Source of the DNA: Lepeophtheirus salmonis
Lineage: Eukaryota > Arthropoda > Copepoda > Siphonostomatoida > Caligidae
Assembly: GCF_016086655.4 (NCBI RefSeq)
Contig: NC_052134.2
Coordinates: forward strand, 37,633,971 to 37,697,970
DNA: 64,000 bases
Direction: 5' to 3'
In this document: positions 33,600 through 46,900 of the stretch, piece by piece
Layout: each line of letters starts with the position of its first letter
Position numbering within the stretch: position 1 is the stretch's first letter
The notes under the pieces: model-generated
Seen by the model: only the letters and a program-made list of their open reading frames with translations
The model's database searches: none
Told to the model about the DNA's origin: nothing
Made by a program: the position numbers and the translations under genes

Positions 33600-34130
33600 C
33601 ATAAAATATTTTGATCTAAAAACTAACAGTGTAGTTTTATTAATCAAATATCGCACGCAGGTGCATGTAGCATCGCATGTGCCGTAGATTTTCTGTTTGT
33701 TTTTGTTATTACTCTCTTATGTATACCATAATTCAAATGCATTTCCAGTATGTTAAGATTTGAATAAAATATAAACGCTGTTTTGTAAAAATGAGTTAAC
33801 TCTTGCAGACGTTTTTAATTTAGCATTTGGGAAAAACTGGTTTGTTGGTTTTGATTAGGTAGCACTATAGAACCAAAAGTAATCTTTAGTCATCCCCTCA
33901 TTTTTTTTACCTCAAACTCTTATTATATATTACTTCATTCTTGAGGACATAACATATATGAATTGATATAAGTATTGAATAGTTACGTGGGAGTGTACGC
34001 ATGATAAATGAAGAGTAACAATGATAATTTCTCTAGAAGTTATCTCCTATATTATTTTTAAAAAATGGTCCTTTAGCCCACAACTAATTACTCAAGGCAA
34101 TGCCAGTTACTATCACTATACCATTAATAA
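33600..34130 (+). repeat. repeat family T, copy 1
   Basis: Starts around GTTTTATTAATCAAATATCG, CACGCAGGTGCATGTAGC, and ends ATTACTCAAGGCAATGCCAG followed by TTACTATCACTATA. Similar beginnings and ends occur at 53020-53490 (GTTTTATTAATGAAATC; ACAGGCAATGCCGGGCACTA followed by CCACTAG). Only the ends are recognisably alike. Confidence 0.35.
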
Positions 34131-34289
34131 AGAAATAGTATTTCTGTGCACAACTCATTTTTGAGTGTGTGGTTGATATCTTCAAACTGTGTGACTAGGT
34201 ACTTAATCTAATAACTAACAACCGAGCAAGAAGTGAGTGTAGCTAAAGATCAGCACGTCATATTATACCGGGATAACTTACTAATACAA

Positions 34290-34530
34290 AAATATAGATC
34301 GTATTTTGTTGTCAGCTGTAGATGTTTCTGCTTCTTTTTCCCTTAATCTGTGCTTTGAACGTTGATTGGTTCAAATAGAATTAGCTCTTGTGTAGCTGTG
34401 AACACTTCTTAATAATTATGGAATAATAGTTCCATAGTTGGGCTGAATTTACTAACTATCTACTGATTTTAAACTTTCCTTTGCTTCTTTTCGTAATAAA
34501 GCTTGTGTAATAAAATAAAGCTAACAACGT
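34290..34530 (+). repeat. dispersed repeat family R, best copy
   Basis: Contains ATTTTGTTGTCAGCTGTAGA, CTGTGCTTTGAACGTTGATT, AGCTCTTGTGTAGCTGTGAA, AATAATTATGGAATAATAGT, and CTAACTATCTACTGATTTTA. It is the most complete copy together with 48795-49075. It is followed at 34570-34660 by a GTTTGTCTGTTTG, AATTCCAAGCCATGCTGGGT, ACTATA segment that matches a family T end. Confidence 0.6.
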
Positions 34531-34820
34531 GAATAATAAAGCAAAGAAAAGGGAAGTACATATCTTTATTATATAAGTAAAGTTTGTCTGTTTGTTTTTC
34601 GACGTCAAATAATTCCAAGCCATGCTGGGTACTATAATATAAATGCATAAGTTATTTTCGATACATTCTAGGATAGTGTTGCTCAGTAAATTCGTATTTT
34701 AATGATACGGGCTTACAGACACGTATAAAATGGTAATATACTAAATTAATATTGGATCCGTAATTTGAAGTGCCCCTGTTAGTTCATATGAAATCCCTTA
34801 AACGTTATAATTGTTTTATA

Positions 34821-35644
34821 CTGAGTGGTCCATTAAAATCTGAACACTTTGAATTTTATACCACAACAATATATAATTTACTAAGTAACAATGAAACTTC
34901 AACAAAATTAAAAATATAAGTAAATGTGGGTCTAAGCCCTCTTAGCCATTAATGTAGCCGCTCTTAGCGGTAATTATGGCTTCCAGGGGTGGTGGAAGGC
35001 TTGCCACCCACTGTGGATGTAGTCATCTGTCATGCTGCCCCAGTACTGACTGGCAATGGCTTTGAGGGCCTAAGTTTTTAAATGAAGGCCACTGACGGCT
35101 GGGCCTCAGCGCTGTAGGGTAGCCAAAAGTGTGAAAAAGAGTTCAAAAGACTCATTTAAATGAGTCTTGCAACGGAGATGATGGATTTTTTTCATTGTTG
35201 GTGTCAAAAGTGGCCGTTCCATCTCTACAAGGGCTCTTTCCGCCACTTTTTTGACAGCTCTCTGGACAGTCTGGTGTTAACCCCCGAAATCTTTTGTATA
35301 TACCTAACTTGGACTTGAGGGGATTGGCCTTGCCAGTGTTCTGTAACTCCTTCAGATTCAGTTTGGCCTTTTTGACAGAGCCCATCTTCCTTTCCAACGT
35401 TTCAGACTTGCTAACTGCGTAGACGGTGGTCTTGGTGACGCCAAACTACTTGGAGTTCGCGAATGGAAATTCGTCAATCAGGTTCAAGTGTCTTTGTCTC
35501 GACTTGTACGTATGCTCAGGTTTATTTTATTTTGTAAATAATTATTTATGCTTTAGATATCGAAATATGAATTAATTTCAAACACTTAACCATCAGTAAT
35601 TGTAGAATTAGTAAGTATTCAGATTTCAATTGACCACCTGGCAC
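34821..35644 (-). mobile_element. internally deleted mariner element with both terminal repeats
   Basis: The ends are CTGAGTGGTCCATTAAAATC, TGAACACTT (34821-34849) and, read in reverse, CCAGGTGGTCAATTGAAATC, TGAATACTT (35615-35642). They are imperfect inverted repeats of about 29 bp. The element is flanked by TA on both sides (34819-34820, 35645-35646), as expected of mariner/Tc1 target duplication. On the minus strand it reads HLNLIDEFPFANSK, a stop, FGVTKTTVYAVSKSETLE (helix-turn-helix), KAKLNLKELQNTGKANPLK, then SCQKSGGKSPCRD (second DNA-binding part). After a deletion of the catalytic centre, MTDDYIHSGWQAFHHPWK marks the C-terminal helix. The length of about 820 bp, against about 1.3 kb for full mariners, agrees with internal deletion. 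Stops show it is inactive. Confidence 0.75.
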
Positions 35645-35649
35645 TAAGT

Positions 35650-36849
35650 AAAAAATATCCAATACTGATATACTAATAATGTTTTTGATACTAGGGTCTG
35701 TACAAAAATATTGATATTGTGACAACACTAATGATATCAATAATGTTTGTCATGATATCAATTGTGCAAAATATGAGATTAAGAAGTCAACTGTTTTCTT
35801 GAAGTAAAGTTTATACCTACTACTAGCTCATAGGAACATTAGAATATAAGAAAAAGATTTATTCAGACACCTATCTACATAGTTACGTATGTATTTAGCT
35901 ACAACAACAAAATCTCTCACATCATTATTTAGAAAAAATAAGATTGCATATCACTTTTGCACATCGCATGCTAAAATAAAGAATATTTATGGACTTGACC
36001 TTATTTGATGAGAGCGAAAAACTTTTAGTGAGGGCAATTCCGAAAAACATAATGTATGTTGGGAGTCGTCTTCAAAAGTAAAGTTGTAAACGAAAGAATT
36101 AAAATGACCAAGTACTAAAAAGTAATTGCCAATATAATGTTATTATGCCTTGCAATGCTAAAATTATACATGTTTTATTGTTTATGTAGGTGCATTAGTT
36201 GATTTTAAAAGGTTTTTATTCCAAATACTTTCATATTCTACCTTCGTTATTTAATCAAAGTAAATACAAATCAGAGGCCCCTCAATTTAAAGAATCTTGA
36301 AATTATGTCCTCTAGATACAATCATCATTCATAAATATGGCTTTGTCTGTTTGTGAATTTACAAAATATATAACTTACGTTTTTTAGATACAAGGTAAGT
36401 TCAGAGCAAAAACTCACATTAATATAGTCGAAAGTTGGCAACAAGACATGAAAGTCGTTTCCACTAAGTTTATCTTATTGATTTCATACGGAATAATTTG
36501 CTCAAGCTTATGAGTTTTTTTTACAAATAAATAATATCCAGGGAATTAAATTTGAGTACATTTTCATCATTAATGAATATTTATTCTACTTTGATTGATA
36601 CAAAACATTTGTTGAAGGTTAAAATAATGCTATATTATCATTTATATTACAATTTGACCCTTTTACAAGATGTCACCTGTTAGTTTTTTTTTTTTACAAA
36701 TTGACTATCATTTTTTATAACTTACATTTATAATATTTTAGTTTTTTGTAAAAAAATATCAAAATTTATTTTTATTTTCTTAATATTATTTTGACTCCAT
36801 TTATCATTTCTAGAGTTGCAAATCATATAAACTGTCATTAAATTTAAAA
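35650..36849. other. no feature seen
   Basis: AT-rich; no motif-bearing ORF and no clear repeat. Confidence 0.35.
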
Positions 36850-37088
36850 AAATGGCTGGCTGGCTTGGCTTTTATTCAAGAAGCTATAGCCTGCTCCCCA
36901 AATTAAGAAATTTTTGCTATATACTAGAAAATTTTTCAAAAAAGTTTATAATATTTGAAATTTTTTTCAAAAATTAAATTTTTGGATTTTACATTAAAAA
37001 ATAAATCAAAATTTTATAATTGAATCTCCCCCCCCCCTGAAAAAAAAAAACTTTTTATATATATATTTGAATCCTGCCGACGCCCCTG
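36850..37088 (-). repeat. MITE family M copy
   Basis: Contains CTATAGCCTGCTCCCCAAAT, TAAGAAATTTTTGC, several AAATTTTTCAAAAA units and the right terminus TCCTGCCGACGCCCCTG. The left terminus is eroded within ATGGCTGGCTGGCTTGGC. Confidence 0.58.
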
Positions 37089-37094
37089 TTCATA

Positions 37095-37934
37095 CCCCCG
37101 ACCCCCTGTTATTCCCCTAACTATTTGAAGACTGTTTGGAAGAATAATAGTTTAGATGAATGACGACAGCTTATTATATTAACTCAATCATCTCAATCCT
37201 CAATTATACTCCAAGTCTAACAAGGACTAATACTGCAACAAATCTTCAGCGTTATTCTCCGTCTTTAATGAGGCATTACTGATTATTTTATAATTCGATA
37301 CTCCCTCTTCAATAGTTAAATAATAATTCTTGAAGTTTTAGAAAATACTCTTCAGATTGTCAACTAAAAAAATTTGTCACTTGTTTTATGTCATATTTCT
37401 ACAACTCTAGTCATCATATCTCAAATAATGTAAAAAAGTACAATTTTAAATCTCCTTTCTGAATGACATTATCCTGGGTACACTGAAAAAAAAATCACCA
37501 GCAAAAAATAGATCACTTTGTTGGCTAATGAGATGATTGTCAAAACTCTAGTATATATCAGATTAAAAAGTATGCCTGGCATAAAAAAATGATTCGATAT
37601 TAATAGTATCCTTGCAAAACAGATATGTCCATTATTTTTTTATTTTAAATCATTACTATTTTTCATTATGAGTCATTGAATATCTTTAAATATTAGTTAT
37701 ACCAACTATAATAATCCTTCAAATACTTGGTATTTTTTAACAATTAAAATTCGTACAAATAAATAATCAAATGTATTTGTGTTGTCGTTATTTCGACCGT
37801 TAGGTATATATATAAAGTATGTTTCTAAACATTAAGATTCCATTAAGTATCTAACGAATTCCAGCAATATATAGTATAGTTTTAAGGTTAATTAAGCATT
37901 AAAGAGTCAACTGTTTTCGATGTTGTTATATTTT
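37095..37934. other. no feature seen
   Basis: AT-rich; no motif or repeat end recognised. Confidence 0.35.
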
Positions 37935-38105
37935 ACTTGTAAAAAATAAACTGAAATAAGGCTCAAAATCAGAGGGTTAGTTAGCCAATTCTTCCCCAGT
38001 ATACAATTATTATTCAATAATTGTTCATAACTTAATCAAAGATAATCTAAATTCAACCAATCATCGTTTAGAGCACTGATAGGGACAAAAAAATGACATA
38101 ATATA
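37935..38105 (-). repeat. dispersed repeat family R, copy
   Basis: Reverse copy: GGCTCAAAATCAGAGGGTTA, GTTAGCCAATTCTTCCCC, TATTCAATAATTGTTCATAA, ACCAATCATCGTTTAGAGCA. Confidence 0.55.
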
Positions 38106-39439
38106 TACGGTGTACATTTTTTGTGTTAGTGATGAAACACCATGGTTTAGGTAATGTATTAACCTTGGTTCAAAACTATAGTACAGTAAGAATGACATTG
38201 CAAGTTCTTCATTTACCAAATACTTACATATAAAGAAGGTTGTAGGTATATGAGTCCATATAACTCAAAAATGTATGTAATTACTTTACTTCGAGAAGTT
38301 TTATCTTGAAATAAACCTTAAAGAAACATAAATAAAAATTTGTATAAATTTAACATTTGTTTTTTGAAAGTTTTATACAAAGGTAGCGGACAAGACACCC
38401 GCTGATATTTGAACAAATAGGAAAAAGAGTTAAAAAACAATGCTTTGTCAAGAAATGTGCTTTAATAGCTTAAGAAAATAAACAATTTTCTCTGTTTATT
38501 TAAGCGGATTCACAATAAGATAATTTCCTCATAAGTGATGTACGAGTATATTAAATAAAAAAAAAGAGCATACCTATTATCTAAGCCCTAGGGGTAAGTA
38601 ATGTCTTCATTATTGTACCTTTCATAGGTAAATGCACACATACACACACACAGATCAAATTTTGAGAAAATTGTTCTTAAATTATGTATATAGATAGATA
38701 TCTACCTATAATATCCCCCCTTAGGTATACATTTAAGAGAAATATAATTTAAATATGAATATGACTCTTGCAAAGAGGGATAAACTTAGTTTTGCCAATT
38801 ATTATAATTTACATATTTGAATAAAAAATAAAGTGCATATTGAAAGGTTATATTATATACTCTTATTTTACCTGTAACCAGCATATATTAAAGATAAAGT
38901 CTTTTTACTAAGGTAGCATATATGTACATCCGTCAAAGTGAATCAAAGGTATAAAAGAGTATGACACAAGTCTACAATTTCAAAAATGGTATGTTCAATA
39001 TATCATTATCATTTTTAGTGACTTTTTACTCAATAATTAGGAATAAGCAGTTATTTACAAAAGGTTGAAAAAACTGAGTCTCTTAACTCAAACAAAACTT
39101 CGGAACACAACCCGTCTCACGGTCACATACCGCTAGTTGACGTTAATTCATTATGTTTTTAGTAGGTTTTAAGCCCATTGTAGGGTTGTGTTTCAGGCTT
39201 TTACTGTAGTTGTATTTTTTATTTTTTTGTGGAGTTTGTACTGTTTTCAAAAAAAAAAAAAATTGAAATTGATTCAGAACTCGACTGCATCGCGTCTCTG
39301 CTCTCCTTTCCAAACAAATTAGCGTTGATTTTTAGGATTCTACCGTAGTTATTAAATTTTGTATCAAGTTATTAATTATTTTCCGGACTCAACGTAACTC
39401 GTAAATAAAAGCTAGTTACATATGTCTAGTTTCTGTTGA
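38106..39439. other. no gene seen
   Basis: AT-rich. It has a short CA repeat near 38635-38651 and an unrecognised, slightly GC-richer patch at 39100-39135. The latter lies upstream of the next mariner relic and may belong to its end. Confidence 0.35.
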
Positions 39440-39685
39440 CAGTTACTCACCAAAGTTTAAGCCATTTTGAACTGTTGGCGCAGTTAATGCAATAAATCCA
39501 AGATTTGGCGGCGATTAATTACTGTGGATGAAATTTGGATACATCATTATACGCCCGAAACAAAATTACAGTCCAATCAGTAGAGTGCAAATATTTTCGC
39601 CAAGTAGTATTTGAATGAGTTACAGAGATGGGAGCATCACTGGGAGAAGTGTTTAAGGATACAAGGAGATTATATTGAAAAATAA
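39440..39685 (+). pseudogene. internally deleted mariner relic (VDExW type)
   Basis: The plus strand at 39503-39583 reads RRLITVDEIWIHHYTPETK, LQSNQ and a stop. This is the first catalytic aspartate block (VDExWIHHYTPE) of classic Mos1/mellifera-type mariners. At 39626-39685 another frame reads RWEHHWEKCLRIQGDYIEK and a stop, the C-terminus of the same kind of protein. The two conserved pieces lie within 185 bp, so most of the catalytic domain is deleted. Upstream traces of the N-terminus are too decayed to read. The minus-strand ORF 39519-39752 is a shadow of this relic. Confidence 0.7.
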
Positions 39686-39699
39686 ATAACAATCTCTTG

Positions 39700-40920
39700 T
39701 ATCTTTCTTGGGTCAGAAACTCTTCAGACCCCCTCGTATATTTCGTAAACAATGACAGTTTCCCACTATTTTTAATAATTAAGACTTAATTTAAGTATCG
39801 GTCATTCTCAATCCCACTGATCAATGTGAATAATTCCAAGATAGCCGAGGTTGATGAATGATGATGTCACTGGTTCTTATCTATGATGGCGTCATTTCGC
39901 AAGTATTGTTCCATGAGCTGTCTTTTGAATCCGATTCGGATACGTCCTTAAGATTAAGGACGAAACTTGAGAAATAATTAATTCCTACATAAAAATTTGA
40001 TTTTAAAGTGAAGTGTTTGACATCAGATATTGATTGGAGCATTGGAATTCAAGTTTTTATCCTTTGCTTAGAACAAGGAAATTAAATTGCTTTTATAATA
40101 ATTTTACAAAAAGCAATATAAAAAATGAATTAGCACAAATTGTTTCTGATTTTTCAAACTAAATATTTTAATTCACATGTAGATTAACACATTAAGAAAT
40201 TGATACAAATAGTTCAAAAAAAATTTAGCATATTTATGATTTCTTATCCTAACTTTTAAAATTTGACACGGAATAATTTTTTTTTTTAATGACATTAAAC
40301 GCTCTATGATTTGATGTAGATATCCTTATTCATCTACTACAAAATATATATAATTCTTGCAAGACAAAGTAATACTTATGTGTTCATTAAACATTTGTAA
40401 ATTTCGAGTTCTAAGAAATAAGAAAGAAAAAAACTTACTTGATGATGAAATTAAAGTGTATACATGAAATACAATTCTATTTAATGAGACGTCTTAATTA
40501 CAAGTGTTCAAAAAAAGCTCTTTCGAAGAAAAGGATTCCGTAATTTTTTTTATGTCTATTCCCTGAAATGAAACAGTGTGAAATAAAAGCTGGAAAAATC
40601 GAAATAAATAAAGGCAATTTTATAACTGTCTAAATAAAATAGTTGTGCAGTAAATGAAAAAAAAGTTAATTTATAGGTAATGCAAGAGTTGAATGAACTT
40701 TACTGACATTATTAAATGTAACCCTGATGCTTTATGATCAGCAGAACCGATAATTTTGGAAGAAAGTATCCTATAAACTATACGAATATACATCTAATTT
40801 TATGGTAGTGTTAATGTTATATAACATAGCTATTGATAAAAGGCAAAAATATAATCTCCATAACTTTTATCAAATATTTCATCAAATACAAAAATTGAGC
40901 AAAGTACATAATATCAACTA
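39700..40920. other. no gene seen; small palindrome
   Basis: AT-rich. CGTCCTTAAGATTAAGGACG near 39943-39962 is a perfect 8-bp inverted repeat with a 4-bp loop. Just before it, GAATCCGATTCGGAT is also palindromic. It is preceded by two near-CRE motifs (GATGTCACTGG, TGGCGTCATTT) and could be a degenerate family C end. Confidence 0.35.
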
Positions 40921-41350
40921 CAGGGTCATTCGCAGAAGGTGACCTGGAGGGGTGTTGTCCCCTCCCCCCCCCAAAAAAAAATAAGGAATTTTTTCTTTTT
41001 ATTAAAAAATTTCACACTTGAAATTTAATTTAATTTTTTAGCCTAATTTTCAGTTTATATCTTTGTTTATTTGAAATTTTTCTCTAAAAAATTTATATTT
41101 GAAATTTTTCTCTAAAAAATTTATATTTAAAATTTTGGAAAAAAATTTTGAAATTTTTGGAAAAAAATTTTTTTTTGTAAACAGCAGTGGATTTTTGTGA
41201 AACAACTTATTGTTTTGGTAATATTTGAAATTTAATTTTTGTAATTTTTTTCCAAAAATTTACTTTTTCATATATTTTTTCCAAAAAAAATCCAAAAACC
41301 AAGCTCCCCCCCTCCTAAAAAAAATATATATATTATAATACGGACAATAA
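40921..41350 (+). repeat. MITE family M, long copy
   Basis: Starts CAGGGTCATTCGCAGAAGG with GGTGTTGTCCCCTCC and AATAAGGAATTTTTTC. It then has several tandem-like GAAATTTTTCTCTAAAAAAT units, and ends CCAAAAACCAAGCTCCCC, followed by an A/T tail and AATACGGACAAT. The unit TTTATATTTGAAATTTTTC is repeated almost exactly twice near 41085-41130. Confidence 0.58.
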
Positions 41351-43734
41351 TTAACTATATCCAGGTTTTTGTTCAAAATTGTTTTTTTTTAAATTATTAT
41401 TAGCATTTTATATATATATATATTTATGTAACGGAGTCCCCATAACATTTTTCAAGCAATTGCTTAGCTTCAACAGTATTTTTCCCATCAAGAAGCACTG
41501 TAAAATTAGAATACAATTTTTTTTTTTATACATTGTTTTGGAAATAATAAAAGTAGCGTCACACTTAGCACAATAACTCTCAAACTAAAGTACAAATTGT
41601 TAGGAAATTTTGACAGCTGTCTTTTGAAGTTTGATACTAACTGAGCATGAGGTGAATTTAAAAATAAAATAGCGCCATCATTTGTGAATCCGATACTTCT
41701 TAACCAATGTGAAAGCAATTACTATTGGTTCTGAAGAAGAAAAAAAAATTGTTCAATATGTTCCAGTGATATTCTAAAAATGTAGATAAAATTATCATTT
41801 TTAAATATGTTTAGGGATTCATAGTGACTAGGGATGTATCAGTCCCAAAACTTGCACGTTCCATTTGGTAGTGTCTTAAATCTTAAGGATTAAGGAGTCC
41901 AAATATGAATTAACGCCATCTAAATATCGAAATCATCAATCCTTCTCAACACAATGTTAAAATAGTAAATACTTTAACTAGGCCTAAATTAAAAATAAAT
42001 ACAAACTATTATCGTTGATTGAAGATACTTAAAGTTTTACTAAACTATTTGAATTGATAAACTCATGTACTTTAGTCTAATATTATTGAATATGATGTAT
42101 TGTGAAGGGTACTCTACAATGTGGGACAGAAATGGTTTCCTCCTTCAAATTTGGTTACCACTCGGATTCAGGCTCTCTCTCTCTTACTTTAATTTACTTT
42201 CCCGTATAGACCTATGAATTATTAAAAAAATAATGGCACCTAATCCTTCACGGTATTTTAGGAAAAGGATATATGCCCTCCCAGAGTCCAAATTTGAACA
42301 CATATAATTTATCTTTTAAGTGCATGTAGATATCAAGACCTATGAGAAGCGTCACAAAAGTGTTTTGAGCAAGTGGTGATTGCAAAAAAACACCTAAATT
42401 GAATAATAATTTTTAGTGATGCCGTGATTAAATCCGTTTCCAAAATGTATTGTTTTTAATAAATCCAGAATAGTTGTCAGGATTAATTTATTATTATTTA
42501 CTTCCAGTCGCCCATTCATTTATTAAGATTTCTTCTCAGTGGTAAATGTAAATATTATTCCAACAATCCTGTAGGTACAGCTGAAGTAGAAACATATTGA
42601 ACCGTGTAGTTTATTTCATACTTCCTTAAACACAAAAAAAAAAGATCATTCAAATAAGTATAGCAGAGTATTCAAAAAAAAACATTTTCTATATATTGTT
42701 AGAATGCATCGAATTACCCAATTCTTCATAACCCAAAGCGTTAATATACTTATATACATTGTGTTTGCAATGATAGTAATCCCATACTTATTTTACCTCA
42801 ATGAATATATGAAGGATTTCAAAATTATGTATGGCAGTAAACCGGTATAATGTTGCCTAATATTATGTGCGCAAGACCACCTTACAAGAGATCAATATTT
42901 TGAGAGATCGAAACCAAGAGAAAAATATTGTTATTGTCTTTTTTATAATGTTTTGGTTTTTGGTTGGGTCTTGAATGGGGTCGATACTACCGGTACCGGA
43001 ATGTATTTGTAAGTAGGGGGGGGGGCAAATTATATCATGCTGACGTCATTGGGAGAGCCCACATTTTTTTTGGGGGTGATGGGCTTTTTTTCAAGGATTT
43101 TTTTACATAAATGCTAAATTTGACAAATAATGAAACTAAATTTGAACCCTTTTTTATTAACAAAATGATAATTTTTTTCTGCAAAATTATGATATTTAAA
43201 ATGTTTTATACTAAAACAATTTTTTATTGCAATAACAGTAAAAATTCTTTGAAAGTGAGAAACCAATGGCCCTTATGGTTTCGGGGCTATTGGTGAATAC
43301 CAAGACGAATGTAAGATTTTATGGGAGCAAGGCTGATCGAAAAAAAAATATTTTTGTCTTTAGTTTTGCTTCGTGCCAGTTCTTGAGTCCAAAACCAAAA
43401 ATTTCAGGGGTAGAAATGAGAATAAACCAATATCTTCAAAAAAAAAAATACGAAAAACCCATCAATATCAATCTCTACTTTGTTCAAATAGCGACTTACA
43501 GATAGGTCGATGATTTTTTAAGTTATTAAATTATAAATATCTATTCAATCGATGTCAGTGATAATATAAGCTTTGTGACTTTCTCAGATGGTCATGTTAA
43601 ATGTTAAATAAATACTGTTCTTACTTTAACAGCCAAAATTTATTATTTAGCACCTACAAACTAAATCCACTCTTTTACCAGACACGGATATCCTTCAATA
43701 TCCCTGAGACCAAGGATCAGGGATACTTGAACCA
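41351..43734. other. AT-rich, no supported gene
   Basis: No protein motif. There is a TA microsatellite near 41391-41402. A TAGGGATGTATCAGTCCC terminus-like stretch occurs near 41829. A G-run element-like patch at 43010-43110 may be a further family M fragment. ORFs 43111-43505 overlap in different frames and look like chance. Confidence 0.35.
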
Positions 43735-43980
43735 TATGGGCCAAAAGGGCATTAGCACCCACTTCGAGTAATTTTATAGTTTAAAAAAAATTATTACGGA
43801 AAAGTTTTACATGTTATATTTTCGGAAATTTTTTTAAGTTTTAAAAGTTGTTTGTCAAATTAGGCATTTATAAAAAGAACTAAAAGAATCTATCAAATTG
43901 TTAAAAAGACCAAAGAAATATTACCCCCTCCCAAAAATATATATAGGTATATATATATATATATCAAGTGACCGCCCTTG
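43735..43980 (-). repeat. probable MITE family M copy, diverged
   Basis: Holds GGGCATTAGCACCCAC, AAATTTTTTTAAGTTTT units, TTACCCCCTCCCAAAAATAT and the end AAGTGACCGCCCTTG. Weak, because no perfect terminus remains. Confidence 0.4.
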
Positions 43981-43984
43981 TCCA

Positions 43985-46900
43985 CTTTTATCTCATTAAA
44001 TTTGCCCCGCCACATTTTGTAATCAAATTCTAGCACCAGTACTGTGTATCAAACCAAAAACTGGTGGAAAAAGGGGCGAAACCTCCAATTAAGGCAAAGG
44101 AAAGTAAATTACATAAAAAAGTAATGATCATTCTATTTTTAAAACTAAAGGTCTAATTTACACCCACTATGTCTGAAAATACCCAATAGTTAATTCTAAT
44201 GGACTTCAATGAAGTCTTCAAGGTCTGTTTTTCAGCATCTAACAAGAAGAAAATACTAGATTTGATTTTTGTAATAGAATTTTGTTTGAACTTGCTTAAA
44301 TAAAACAATTATATACTTTTTAATTAGTCATTCGGAAATTTGAAATTTCTTCTTATTTTTATTTAAACTTTTTTACTTACATGAAAAACTTATTTAAATT
44401 TATATGAATCACTATTAAATGTTATATATCCCACTTTAGATCATAAAATGTATAACTTTTTATTTTATTTTCATCTTTAATGAATATCAATTTATTTTTG
44501 ATATCGATTGTAATATTTTTAATATTTTATGATTCCTTTTTTATACATTATTGAAGATCATTGACCACTTTAAAATAATATTGTAGGTATATTAACAAAA
44601 TATCATACACATTTCTATCGTTATTATTCATCATGCCTGATTTAATATATGTACAAAAAATCTGGTGGGGAATAAAAAAATACTTAAATTGTTACTCTAT
44701 CTTGATGCAATATGCCATATTTGGAGAGCAATAAAGACATATCCGTACATCTATCTATAAATACATCGAAATAGATATGTCTTACGAGAACAAGATAATC
44801 ATCAATCATGCTTCATAATATGATTTCCTTATATTGATTTAGAAATGACGATAGATCAGCCTTGTCTAGGATAAATGCATACTATTGAATGAGACAAATT
44901 AATTGATTTATGTAGTTGAAATATCTAGCTATGACAAAAAAATATATCTATTTATGAAATATTGATTAGATATCTATTGATCATCGAAAAATATCTTATA
45001 ACAAATAAGAAATTTTGGAAATGTTTCAATTTTAAATCGTTATACATAAACGTTACTATTTCAATAGTAACATTACATGTAGAAAAATTAAGCACTTTCG
45101 ACAAAATATTATTAAAATATTTTTCGATTTATGACAAAAAAATGTTTTTTGGATATACTGTTAAATATGTAAAATTCAGAAAATATCACTTGCATTTTTG
45201 ACAAATTTAATTAAAACAATTACTTATAATGTGCATTTTGTTAAGACATTTTAAGCAATTCTGGAAAAAAAAATTATTGTTCCTCAACTGCCTTAAAATT
45301 ATAAAAATTATAGTTTTTTATATAAATTCATCGCCTTTTTTTTTTTACTTATTTTATAAACGCAAGTGAATATTAAACATATCTCTTAAATATATTCTAC
45401 TCATGGTACAAAAGTTATGGAATAAAACGTTTGTCATTCAAAAATGAGTAATCGGGAAACCCAAAAAATAATTAGAGGTATTATGTAAATCACTGCCATT
45501 GGCCGAGTAACAGGGACCCCTTGTTATGAATATTTTAGGGTTCCCTAATTAAAAAATTTAATTAAGAAAAAAAACTAATATAAAGTTATTTTTTAAAAAG
45601 ACAGATTTGAAATGAATAATGAAATTCTTTTTTATTTCATTATCAACGAGAATTAAAGTAAGATAATAAATTCCTTTGGCAAAGATTTTCTTTTAAATAT
45701 GTACATTTGTAAATTTGTAACTTAGAGGCAGTAAAATTTACAGATGGCGTCCCTGTGAAGATCGTCTTACTCTGGCACTGGGTACATTAATACATTTTCT
45801 ATTTCCTTCAGTAACCCTGCAATCGCATACGTATCATAATTGAGTTTTTAAATCCCCAATTGTAGGAATTTGACAATTTTCGGCTCAAGAACTTCCTGTA
45901 TACAATTGCAAGTAAATAATCAATAAGTCATTAAGCAAGAAAAAAAATTTTAACTTATGACCTTATAATAAATCCAACAAATTGCCTCATGGTAAAAGTG
46001 CTCAAATTTCTTGTTATAATAAGAAAAACATTTCATTTTTTATAAAAGCATCAGCAAAAATATTCAGTCAGGTACTTTGAATAAAAAAATCAATTTTTAA
46101 CCAAAAATTTTTTTTTAAATCTTACTTATTTTACCCAATTGAAAAAATCTTATAGTCTGTAGAAATGGATAAAGTGTTATAATTTCAAAAAATCCGAAAA
46201 TTCTAACAACACATTAACCTAATGGGCGTTACAGGGCTAAAAAACATTATGACATCAAATTTATGATTAAAATCTGTATAATACTAATTATCAAAGGGAT
46301 TTTAATCATTTCTTTGAGGTTTGTTTGGCAACCTCAATTAGCTCTTATGTTTATAGTAAGCAATGAAATGTATTATTAAAAAATATACTCGAGCTATTTC
46401 TAAAAATTATTCAAAATTTGTCCGTCATCATTTTCCCAAAAGTGTATATTTTATGCCCTAGAGAACTGAACAGTTTAAAAAAAAGATGATTATTTTGGAT
46501 CACTCTAATGTACTTACTAATAGAATAAATTAGGAACCTATTATTAATCTAAAAAGGTATGCATATTATTTAGATTTTCTTTTTTTTTTTTTTTTAAATA
46601 TATCCCTTGTAACTTTTGATAGGTTAATGAGGGAGATTATAATGATCAATCAGATGAAATTGCCATAGGAATGTGCGTCGTTTTATCTTCATCATAAATC
46701 AAAATAGAATACACATAACTTCGGAAGAATAATAAATGAGATGATGACAAAGATGAAAAAATATATGTGATGGAGCTTATTTCGTTGGATTTGTAGCAAC
46801 GAACAACGTGAATAAGTTAATTTTATTAAAAATCATTTATACGTGATAGGGGCAATTGTTTTTCAAATTGATTAATAATTAGAGATCAAGCAAATTATTG

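Noticed and set aside
24208..39262. CRISPR-like or satellite arrays
   Set aside because: No regularly spaced direct repeats were seen; repeats are dispersed or form short degenerate arrays.
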